Source of the DNA: Marivirga aurantiaca
GTDB lineage: Bacteria > Bacteroidota > Bacteroidia > Cytophagales > Cyclobacteriaceae
Assembly: GCF_016679925.1 (NCBI RefSeq)
Contig: NZ_JAEQBW010000015.1
Span: forward strand, 1-64,000
Direction: 5' to 3'
Length of the DNA: 64,000 nt
This document shows positions 57,761-64,000 of the stretch, one piece after another (position 1 is the first letter of the stretch; the number at the start of each line of letters is the position of its first letter). Under the pieces are notes generated by a model that did not search any database, was not told the DNA's origin, and saw only the letters and a program-made list of their open reading frames with translations. Both the position numbers and the translations under genes were made by a program.

Positions 57761-58030
57761 ATGGCTAGAAAAGCAGTAATTGCCAGAGAGAGAAAAAGAG
57801 AGAAAACGGTTGCCAAATATGCAACTAAACGTGCCGAATTAAAAGCTAATGGCGACTATGAGGCACTTGATAAATTACCAAAAAATGCTTCTCCAGTAAG
57901 ATTACACAATAGATGTAAATTGACTGGGCGACCTAAAGGTTATATGAGGAAATTTGGTGTTTCCAGAGTAACCTTTAGAGAAATGGCTTCAAGTGGTAAA
58001 ATTCCGGGAGTCACTAAAGCTAGTTGGTGA
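57761..58030 (+). CDS. rpsN: Ribosomal protein S14, zinc-free type
   Basis: An 89-residue 30S head protein of the long, zinc-independent type: only one Cys ([20 protein letters not shown] near 47-66) instead of the four ligands of short S14. [18 protein letters not shown] is at the C-terminus. The stop codon lies inside a terminator-like hairpin, and this is the last gene of its unit. Confidence 0.97.
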   Translation: MARKAVIARERKREKTVAKYATKRAELKANGDYEALDKLPKNASPVRLHNRCKLTGRPKGYMRKFGVSRVTFREMASSGKIPGVTKASW

Positions 58031-58036
58031 TTTTTT
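58012..58036 (+). terminator. Terminator-like hairpin at the end of rpsN
   Basis: CACTAA (58012-58017) pairs with TTGGTG (58024-58029), one G:U pair, 6-base loop, then A and six T (58031-58036). It overlaps the stop codon (58028-58030). The stem is weak, so termination may be partial or coupled to the end of translation. Confidence 0.5.
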
Positions 58037-58046
58037 ATTAGTAAAT

Positions 58047-58076
58047 TTTAATTAACAAAATATTTTCTTATCTTTG
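58047..58076 (+). promoter_or_regulatory. Promoter of the rpsH-rpoA unit
   Basis: TATCTTTG (58069-58076) matches the -7 element and continues as CAGGCC. The -33 is degenerate (TTTA at 58047-58050, 18 bases away). It precedes the rpsH ATG by 46 bases and includes CTGTTTCGGCAG, a small hairpin, in the leader. Confidence 0.6.
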
Positions 58077-58122
58077 CAGGCCTGTTTCGGCAGAGGTATT
58101 AAAATTATTAATATTATAAGAA

Positions 58123-58521
58123 ATGGTAACTGATCCAATAGCTGATTATTTAACAAGGGTTCGTAATGCTATTAAAGCAAAACATAGAATCGTTGAAGTA
58201 CCGGCCTCTAATCTTAAAAAGAGTCTGACAAAAGTGCTTCATGAAAAGGGTTATATCTTGAATTATAAATTCGAGGAGACTAGCGCCCAAGGAAGTATTA
58301 AAATTGCATTGAAATATGATCCTGTTAGTAAAACCTCTGCCATTACAAAACTGGAGAGGGTATCTAAACCAGGTTTAAGAAAATATTGTAATTCAGAGGA
58401 ATTACCTAGAGTATTAAATGGTCTGGGTATCGCTGTTTTATCTACTTCCAATGGTGTAATTACCGATAAGGAAGCAAGGAATTTGAAAGTTGGTGGTGAA
58501 GTTTTGTGCTACGTATATTAA
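58123..58521 (+). CDS. rpsH: Ribosomal protein S8
   Basis: A 132-residue 30S central-domain protein: [22 protein letters not shown] near 4-25 (read in two parts around Asn-Ala) and [18 protein letters not shown] near 104-121. In E. coli S8 represses the spc operon; here it is the first gene of its unit. Confidence 0.97.
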   Translation: MVTDPIADYLTRVRNAIKAKHRIVEVPASNLKKSLTKVLHEKGYILNYKFEETSAQGSIKIALKYDPVSKTSAITKLERVSKPGLRKYCNSEELPRVLNGLGIAVLSTSNGVITDKEARNLKVGGEVLCYVY

Positions 58522-58530
58522 AAAATTGAA

Positions 58531-59085
58531 ATGTCACGAATAGGTAAAAGTCCGATTAATTTGCCACAGGGTGTAACCCTGGAGATTGCCAAAGATAATT
58601 TAGTAACTGTTAAAGGTTCTAAAGGTTCTTTACAGCAACAGGTCAATCCTGCAATAAAAATGTCTGTTGAAGACAATGTGGTAAGCCTTGAGAGACCAAC
58701 TGAATCTAAAAGACACAAAGCGATGCATGGTCTTTACAGAGCGCTTTTAGCCAATATGGTTGAAGGAGTATCTGAAGGGTACAAGAGAGAGTTAGAGTTA
58801 GTAGGTGTTGGTTACAAAGCTGTTGTTCAGGGTAACGTTTTAGAATTAAATGTTGGGTATTCCCACAGTATTTTCTTAGGGTTGCCAGATGAAATCAAAG
58901 TAACTGCTGAAACTGTTAAAGGTCAAAACCCAAAGATTACTCTTGAAAGTATTGATAAACAACTTATCGGCCAGGTAGCTGCTAAAATTAAATCCTTAAG
59001 GTCAGTTGAACCTTATAAAGGAAAAGGTATTCGTTTTGTTGGTGAGTATATTAGACGTAAAGCAGGTAAGACTGCCGCTAAATAA
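58531..59085 (+). CDS. rplF: Ribosomal protein L6
   Basis: A 184-residue 50S protein near the factor-binding site. MSRIGKSPINLPQGVTLEI at the start, and the C-terminal signature KITLESIDKQLIGQVAAKI near 135-153 followed by EPYKGKGIRFVGEYIRRKAG. 9 bases after rpsH. Confidence 0.97.
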   Translation: MSRIGKSPINLPQGVTLEIAKDNLVTVKGSKGSLQQQVNPAIKMSVEDNVVSLERPTESKRHKAMHGLYRALLANMVEGVSEGYKRELELVGVGYKAVVQGNVLELNVGYSHSIFLGLPDEIKVTAETVKGQNPKITLESIDKQLIGQVAAKIKSLRSVEPYKGKGIRFVGEYIRRKAGKTAAK

Positions 59086-59093
59086 TAATAAGA

Positions 59094-59444
59094 ATGGCTA
59101 TTAATAAAACAGATAGAAGAGCTAGAATAAAAAAAGGAATTCGTAGGAAAATATCAGGTACATCTGATATTCCTAGATTAACTGTTTTTAAAAGCAACCG
59201 TGCAATATATGCTCAAATAGTAGATGATCTTAAAGGACATACACTTGCAGCTACTAATTCTATTGAGTTAGGCGCAAAGAGTAACGCGGATTTAGAGACT
59301 GCCGCTAAGGTAGGTGAATCATTAGCTGCCAAGGCTAAGGATGCCGGTATTAGCACTATCGTCTTCGATAGAGGTGGTTACAGGTTCCATGGTAAAGTTA
59401 AAGCATTGGCGGACGGTGCTCGTAAAGGTGGCTTAAAATTTTAA
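59094..59444 (+). CDS. rplR: Ribosomal protein L18
   Basis: A 116-residue 5S-rRNA-binding protein: [20 protein letters not shown] near 17-36, IYAQIVDD near 38-45 and [21 protein letters not shown] near 91-111. 8 bases after rplF and 4 bases before rpsE. Confidence 0.96.
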   Translation: MAINKTDRRARIKKGIRRKISGTSDIPRLTVFKSNRAIYAQIVDDLKGHTLAATNSIELGAKSNADLETAAKVGESLAAKAKDAGISTIVFDRGGYRFHGKVKALADGARKGGLKF

Positions 59445-59448
59445 TTAT

Positions 59449-59967
59449 ATGTCTCAGAGTAATATTAAATCTGTAAAAGCAAGCGAAATTGACCTTAAAG
59501 AAAAGGTTGTTGCAATAAAAAGAGTAGCTAAAGTTGTAAAAGGTGGTAGAAGATTTAGTTTTTCAGCTATCGTTGTTGTCGGAGATGGCAATGGTGTGGT
59601 TGGGTATGGATTGGGCAAAGCCAACGAAGTTACTGATGCAATAACAAAAGGTATAGATGATGCAAAGAAGAACTTGGTGAAAGTTCCTATTTTGAAAGGT
59701 ACTGTTCCTCATGAATCTTTAGGTAAATATAGTGGTGGTTTTGTGTTGGTTAAGCCGGCTTCACCTGGTACAGGTGTAATTGCAGGTGGTGCGATGCGTG
59801 CTGTTTTTGAAAGTGCTGGTGTACACAATGTATTGGCTAAGTCTAAAGGATCTTCAAATCCACACAACGTGGTAAAAGCAACTTTTGATGCACTAACTAA
59901 AATGAGAGATCCATTTACTGTAGCAAAAGACAGAGGAATATCATTATCTAACGTATTTAACGGATAA
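59449..59967 (+). CDS. rpsE: Ribosomal protein S5
   Basis: A 172-residue 30S fidelity protein. The double-stranded-RNA-binding-like domain has [20 protein letters not shown] near 29-48 and [10 protein letters not shown] near 52-61; [21 protein letters not shown] near 104-124 follows. 5 bases before rpmD. Confidence 0.97.
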   Translation: MSQSNIKSVKASEIDLKEKVVAIKRVAKVVKGGRRFSFSAIVVVGDGNGVVGYGLGKANEVTDAITKGIDDAKKNLVKVPILKGTVPHESLGKYSGGFVLVKPASPGTGVIAGGAMRAVFESAGVHNVLAKSKGSSNPHNVVKATFDALTKMRDPFTVAKDRGISLSNVFNG

Positions 59968-59972
59968 TAAAG

Positions 59973-60155
59973 ATGGCAAAGACAATAAAAGTAACTCAAA
60001 TTAGAAGCGTCATCGGAAGACCGAACGATCAAAAATTAACTATTCAGGCTTTAGGTTTGGGTAGAATTAATAGGACGGTTGAAAAGACTGCTACACCTCA
60101 AATAGAGGGAATGATAAGAAAAGTAAGTCACTTGGTCACTGTAACTGAAGGATAA
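59973..60155 (+). CDS. rpmD: Ribosomal protein L30
   Basis: A 60-residue 50S protein: [20 protein letters not shown] near 3-22 and [12 protein letters not shown] near 27-38. It lies 1 base before rplO, in standard order. Confidence 0.95.
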   Translation: MAKTIKVTQIRSVIGRPNDQKLTIQALGLGRINRTVEKTATPQIEGMIRKVSHLVTVTEG

Positions 60156-60156
60156 A

Positions 60157-60603
60157 ATGAAATTACATACATTAAAACCTGCAGAAGGTTCAACAAAAGA
60201 TCGTAAGCGTATAGGTAGAGGACAAGGTTCTGGTTCTGCCGGTACAGCTGGAAGAGGACATAATGGAGCTCAGTCTCGAAGTGGTTACTCAAGAAAAGCT
60301 GGTTTTGAAGGTGGTCAAATGCCACTTCAAAGACGTGTGCCTAAGTTTGGATTTAACAATCCAAATAGAGTGGAATATAAAGCTATTAACTTAAGTGATC
60401 TTCAAAGTTTACATGAGAAATTAAATGTAGACACCATTGATGCTGCTCTATTAAAAGAAAGTGGCCTTGCTGGAAAAAAAGACTTAGTTAAAATTTTAGG
60501 GAACGGTGAACTAAAGGCTAAATTAACTGTAACGGTTAATGCTTATTCTAAATCTGCTATTGAAGCGATTGAGAAAGCTGGAGGAACTGCATCAACATTA
60601 TAA
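60157..60603 (+). CDS. rplO: Ribosomal protein L15
   Basis: A 148-residue 50S assembly protein. The Gly-rich N-terminal extension is present (RIGRGQGSGSAGTAGRGHNG near 18-37), then GFEGGQMPLQRRVPKFGF near 49-66. The secY ATG begins one base after the stop. Confidence 0.97.
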   Translation: MKLHTLKPAEGSTKDRKRIGRGQGSGSAGTAGRGHNGAQSRSGYSRKAGFEGGQMPLQRRVPKFGFNNPNRVEYKAINLSDLQSLHEKLNVDTIDAALLKESGLAGKKDLVKILGNGELKAKLTVTVNAYSKSAIEAIEKAGGTASTL

Positions 60604-60604
60604 T

Positions 60605-61924
60605 ATGAATCGTTTTTTTTCTACCATAAAGAATATATTTTCTATCGAAGAACTTCGTGATAGGATTCTGAATACCATTGGTTTCTTAATCATATTCCGT
60701 TTAGGTTCTTTCGTAGTTTTACCCGGTGTAGATCCAAGTAAATTATCCGGTGATGCACAAGGTGTTTTCGGTTTATTGGATTCTATCTTAGGTGGAGCAT
60801 TTTCTAATGCCTCCATTTTTGCATTGGGTATTATGCCTTATATTTCCGCAAGTATTGTTATACAGTTGCTTACAGTTGCTGTTCCTTACTTTCAGAAATT
60901 GCAAAAGGAAGGAGAGTCAGGTAGAAAGAAAATTACACAAATTACCAGGGTTTTAACAATTGCTATCACATTTGTGCAGGGAGCAGGCTATGTAGCAGGT
61001 GCTATTCCGGCTGAAGCTATTATGATGAGTCAGACATTCTTTACCATTACTTCTGTAATTGTATTGACTTCAGGAACCATCTTCTGCATGTGGCTAGGTG
61101 AAAAAATCACAGATAAGGGAATTGGAAATGGTATTTCCATGCTTATAATGATTGGAATTATATCAAGTTTCCCTCGTGCAATAGTATCGGAAGCAATATC
61201 ATTGGGCATGAGTGGCTTATTGTTCTTTATATTGGAAATTGTAGCATTATTCTTTGTAGTAATGGTAACAGTAATGTTAGTACAGGCTACACGAAGAATA
61301 CCTGTTCAATATGCTAAACAAGTTGTAGGTGGTAGAGTATATGGTGGACAAAGACAATACATTCCTTTAAAAGTGAATGCTTCAGGTGTAATGCCTATTA
61401 TCTTTGCACAGTCGTTAATGTTTTTACCTGCCTTATTAGCTAATCTATGGTCTGATGAAAGTGATACAGCATCTTATATAGGTAATGTGTTTTCTGATTT
61501 CCAGAGCTGGCAGTATAACCTGACTTTTGCATTGCTCATCATTATTTTCACATTCCTTTATACGGCTATTACTATTAATCCTAGCCAAATAGCGGATGAT
61601 ATGAAACGTAATGGAGGGTTTGTTCCTGGAATTAAGCCTGGGAAACAGACTTCTGACTTTATAGATAATATATTAACTAAAATAACATTGCCAGGCTCTA
61701 TATTTTTGGCACTCATAGCAATATTACCAGCCTTTGTGGCCAGAGCCGGAGTAGGAGTTTCATTCTCTCAATTTTTTGGTGGAACGTCACTTATTATTAT
61801 GGTAGGTGTTATTTTAGATACATTACAACAAATTGAGAGTTATTTACTGATGCGTCATTACGAAGGTATGATGAAGTCAGGTAAGTTAAAAGGTAGATCA
61901 TCGCAGACAAGTGCGGTAGCATAA
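60605..61924 (+). CDS. secY: Preprotein translocase subunit SecY
   Basis: A 439-residue channel subunit with about ten membrane helices. Start 60605 (MNRFFSTIKNIFSI) follows rplO directly; earlier in-frame codons lie inside rplO. IMPYISASIVIQLLTVAVPY near 78-97 and the QRQYIPLKVNASGVMPIIFA region near 249-268 are typical. It pairs with SecE from 36.5 kb. No adenylate kinase or map gene is between secY and infA. Confidence 0.97.
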   Translation: MNRFFSTIKNIFSIEELRDRILNTIGFLIIFRLGSFVVLPGVDPSKLSGDAQGVFGLLDSILGGAFSNASIFALGIMPYISASIVIQLLTVAVPYFQKLQKEGESGRKKITQITRVLTIAITFVQGAGYVAGAIPAEAIMMSQTFFTITSVIVLTSGTIFCMWLGEKITDKGIGNGISMLIMIGIISSFPRAIVSEAISLGMSGLLFFILEIVALFFVVMVTVMLVQATRRIPVQYAKQVVGGRVYGGQRQYIPLKVNASGVMPIIFAQSLMFLPALLANLWSDESDTASYIGNVFSDFQSWQYNLTFALLIIIFTFLYTAITINPSQIADDMKRNGGFVPGIKPGKQTSDFIDNILTKITLPGSIFLALIAILPAFVARAGVGVSFSQFFGGTSLIIMVGVILDTLQQIESYLLMRHYEGMMKSGKLKGRSSQTSAVA

Positions 61925-61933
61925 AAATTAATT

Positions 61934-62152
61934 ATGGCAAAACAAAGTTCTATAGAGCAAGATGGTACGATAACCGAAGCCTTGTCGAATGCAATGTTTC
62001 GCGTTGAGTTAAGTAATGGTCATGAGGTGATTGCACATATTTCCGGTAAAATGAGGATGAATTATATTAAGATTCTTCCCGGAGATAAAGTAAAATTAGA
62101 GATGTCCCCCTATGATTTAACAAAGGGTAGAATCGTTTATAGATATAAATAA
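61934..62152 (+). CDS. infA: Translation initiation factor IF-1
   Basis: A 72-residue OB-fold protein: [20 protein letters not shown] near 6-25, [19 protein letters not shown] near 29-47, [18 protein letters not shown] near 50-67. It occupies the ribosomal A site during initiation. 9 bases after secY. Confidence 0.97.
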   Translation: MAKQSSIEQDGTITEALSNAMFRVELSNGHEVIAHISGKMRMNYIKILPGDKVKLEMSPYDLTKGRIVYRYK

Positions 62153-62159
62153 GGCGAAT

Positions 62160-62276
62160 ATGAAAGTTAAAGCTTCAATCAAAAAAAGAAGTGTTGACTG
62201 TAAAGTGATCCGAAGAAATGGCAAACTTTACGTGATCAACAAAAAGAATCCACGTTTCAAACAAAGACAAGGGTAA
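62160..62276 (+). CDS. rpmJ: Ribosomal protein L36, zinc-free type
   Basis: A 38-residue protein read directly from the sequence: it starts [20 protein letters not shown] and ends NPRFKQRQG, the L36 pattern. Only Cys14 is present of the usual Cys/His zinc ligands, so it is the zinc-independent type. It lies 7 bases after infA and 2 bases before rpsM. Confidence 0.95.
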   Translation: MKVKASIKKRSVDCKVIRRNGKLYVINKKNPRFKQRQG

Positions 62277-62278
62277 TT

Positions 62279-62656
62279 ATGGCAAGAGTTTCCGGTGTAG
62301 ATATTCCTGATAATAAAAGGGGAGCAGTATCATTGACTTATATTTTTGGTATTGGTAGAAGTTCTGCTCTAAAAATTTTAGAGCAAGCAGGTATTGATGA
62401 ACATAAAAAAGTAAGTGAGTGGACTGAAGATGAGGCCAATTTGGTACGAAACATCATCAGTGAGAATTTTAAGACTGAAGGTGTTCTTAAATCTGAGGTA
62501 CAAATGAGTATCAAAAGATTGCTAGACATTGGTTGTTATAGAGGATTGCGTCATAGAAAAGGTCTTCCTTTGAGAGGTCAAAGAACCAAAAACAATTCCC
62601 GTACCAGAAAAGGTAAGAGAAAGACTATTGCTAATAAAAAGAAAGCTACTAAGTAA
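62279..62656 (+). CDS. rpsM: Ribosomal protein S13
   Basis: A 125-residue 30S head protein: [20 protein letters not shown] at the start, [14 protein letters not shown] near 21-34, [20 protein letters not shown] near 88-107, and a basic C-terminal tail. It starts 2 bases after rpmJ. Confidence 0.97.
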   Translation: MARVSGVDIPDNKRGAVSLTYIFGIGRSSALKILEQAGIDEHKKVSEWTEDEANLVRNIISENFKTEGVLKSEVQMSIKRLLDIGCYRGLRHRKGLPLRGQRTKNNSRTRKGKRKTIANKKKATK

Positions 62657-62666
62657 TTAATAGATC

Positions 62667-63059
62667 ATGGCTCAAAAAAGAAAAGATAAAGCTAAAAAGA
62701 GAGTAGTAAATGTTGAGGCTATTGGACAAGCGCATATCAAGGCATCGTTCAATAATATCATTGTTTCCTTGACTAATTCTACTGGACAAGTAGTTTCGTG
62801 GGCATCAGCTGGTAAAATGGGTTTTAAAGGATCCAAAAAGAATACTCCTTATGCTGGACAGGTTGCTGCTCAAAATGCTGCTCAAACTGCTTATGATTTA
62901 GGCTTAAGAAAAGTAGAAGTATTTGTTAAAGGTCCGGGTGCAGGAAGGGATTCTGCCATCAGAACCATTCAAAATACTGGTATTGAGGTAACAGTTATTA
63001 AGGATGTGACTCCGTTACCACACAATGGATGTCGTCCTCCTAAAAGACGTAGAGTTTAA
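62667..63059 (+). CDS. rpsK: Ribosomal protein S11
   Basis: A 130-residue 30S platform protein: [20 protein letters not shown] near 23-42, [18 protein letters not shown] near 91-108, and the C-terminal [18 protein letters not shown]. 10 bases after rpsM. Confidence 0.97.
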   Translation: MAQKRKDKAKKRVVNVEAIGQAHIKASFNNIIVSLTNSTGQVVSWASAGKMGFKGSKKNTPYAGQVAAQNAAQTAYDLGLRKVEVFVKGPGAGRDSAIRTIQNTGIEVTVIKDVTPLPHNGCRPPKRRRV

Positions 63060-63083
63060 TATACAGTCAAAGATATTTAAGAA

Positions 63084-63689
63084 ATGGCAAGATATAAAGG
63101 TCCAAAATCCAAAATAGCTAGAAGGTTCAATGAGCCTATTTTTGGTGCTAGTAAAGCGCTTACTAAAAAAGCTTATCCTCCTGGTCAGCACGGACGTGGA
63201 AGAAGAAGAAAGCAATCTGAATATGCTATTCAGTTGATGGAAAAGCAAAAAGCTAAATATACTTATGGTGTATTGGAAAAGCAATTTGCTAATCTTTTCG
63301 AGAAAGCTTCCGGGAAAAAAGGTATTACTGGTGAAGTATTGTTGCAATTATTGGAGTCCAGATTAGATAATATTGTATTTCGTTTAGGTATTGCTCCTAC
63401 TCGTAGGGCTGCAAGACAATTTGTGTCGCACAAACATATATTGGTAAATGGAGAAATTGTAAATGTTCCTTCGTATCAAGTACAGGAAGGTGATACAATT
63501 GGTGTGAGAGAAAAATCTAAATCATTGGAGGCTATTACTGATAGTCTGTCACTGAATTCGGTATCTAAATATTCTTGGATGGAATTCGATAAATCTTCTA
63601 TGACAGGTAGATTTGTAAATGTTCCTCAAAGAGAAGATATACCGGAAAACATTAATGAGCAGCTTATAGTTGAGTTGTACTCTAAGTAA
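63084..63689 (+). CDS. rpsD: Ribosomal protein S4, zinc-free type
   Basis: A 201-residue 30S assembly initiator. The N-terminal zinc cysteines found in some S4 proteins are absent ([15 protein letters not shown]...). An S4 RNA-binding domain follows: [20 protein letters not shown] near 91-110 and [16 protein letters not shown] near 115-130. It precedes rpoA by 28 bases. Confidence 0.97.
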   Translation: MARYKGPKSKIARRFNEPIFGASKALTKKAYPPGQHGRGRRRKQSEYAIQLMEKQKAKYTYGVLEKQFANLFEKASGKKGITGEVLLQLLESRLDNIVFRLGIAPTRRAARQFVSHKHILVNGEIVNVPSYQVQEGDTIGVREKSKSLEAITDSLSLNSVSKYSWMEFDKSSMTGRFVNVPQREDIPENINEQLIVELYSK

Positions 63690-63717
63690 TTAGTCAAATA
63701 ATAGAAAATTTTATAAT

Positions 63718-64000
63718 ATGTCCATTTTAGCATTCCAAATGCCTGAAAAGGTTGCAATGGAAAAAGCAGATGATTTTCACGGGCTTTTTACATTCAAACC
63801 ATTAGAAAGAGGTTATGCAGTTACCGTTGGTAATGCATTGAGGAGAATCTTATTGTCTTCCTTGGAGGGATATGCGATAACAGGTATTAAAATACCTAGT
63901 GTATTGCACGAATTCTCTTCCATTGAGGGTGTAGTTGAAGATGTTTCTGAGATTATTCTTAACCTTAAAATGGTTCGTTTCAAGAAAATTTCGGAAAGCG
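63718..64000 (+). CDS. rpoA: RNA polymerase subunit alpha, 5' part only
   Basis: The first 94 codons are visible; the window ends inside the gene. It reads [20 protein letters not shown], then the dimerisation-domain signature [20 protein letters not shown] and [19 protein letters not shown], as in RpoA. The alpha N-terminal domain scaffolds beta and beta'. rplQ is the expected next gene but lies outside. Confidence 0.95.
   Translation, partial: MSILAFQMPEKVAMEKADDFHGLFTFKPLERGYAVTVGNALRRILLSSLEGYAITGIKIPSVLHEFSSIEGVVEDVSEIILNLKMVRFKKISES

Overview
The window is an AT-rich chromosomal segment from a member of the Bacteroidota, most likely the Cytophagales. The signs are a type IX secretion C-terminal sorting tail, PorT-like and DUF5686 outer-membrane proteins, DUF3857 and DUF3467 proteins, and repeated promoters of the Bacteroidota form TTTG-N18-20-TAnnTTTG. 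Purine-rich Shine-Dalgarno sequences are mostly absent, tRNA genes lack an encoded CCA, and several genes start with TTG or GTG. The genus is inference only.

Left part (1-18 kb): a DUF3857 envelope protein; an ArsR regulator overlapping a YjjG-type HAD phosphatase, with a long dyad upstream; a small carboxypeptidase-regulatory-domain protein; and an orphan histidine kinase with a periplasmic solute-binding sensor. Next is a tight four-gene minus-strand operon (DUF1800, DUF1501 with a T9SS tail, PorT-like barrel, lipoprotein) that looks like one cell-surface unit. It is followed by a SixA-like phosphatase, an SRPBCC protein, rsfS-ftsH, a divergent birA, and ahcY with a strong terminator.

Middle part (18-34.4 kb): a glycan island of four glycosyltransferases plus one more WaaE-like GT2 among mixed orientations, with two methyltransferases (five glycosyltransferases in all). 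It contains a 410-base non-coding stretch with degenerate direct repeats and small palindromes, the main unexplained structure here. Then come an ECF-type sigma factor, a short zinc-finger anti-sigma factor, gmk and nadD in one apparent operon; a DUF5686 outer-membrane protein; a TPR histidine kinase whose ATP-binding boxes are decayed; pyrH-frr; and a biotin carrier protein.

Right part (34.5-64 kb): the translation and transcription core, all on the plus strand. The order is tRNA-Tyr, tRNA-Gly, tRNA-Thr, tuf, tRNA-Trp, secE, nusG, rplKAJL, rpoBC, a DUF3467 gene, rpsL-rpsG-fusA-rpsJ, rplCDWB-rpsS-rplV-rpsC-rplP-rpmC-rpsQ-rplNXE-rpsN, rpsH-rplFR-rpsE-rpmD-rplO-secY-infA-rpmJ-rpsMKD, and the start of rpoA cut by the window edge. 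Five Bacteroidota-type promoters and several hairpins divide this block into units at tRNA-Tyr, tRNA-Trp, rpsL, rplC and rpsH. Four of these promoters share an extended CTTTGCAGnCC sequence.

I see no CRISPR array, prophage, insertion sequence or rRNA operon. The right half is ordinary core genome. The left half has the better candidates for new biology: the DUF1800/DUF1501 surface operon, the repeat-bearing leader at 21.65-21.96 kb, the decayed kinase, and two operator-like dyads.
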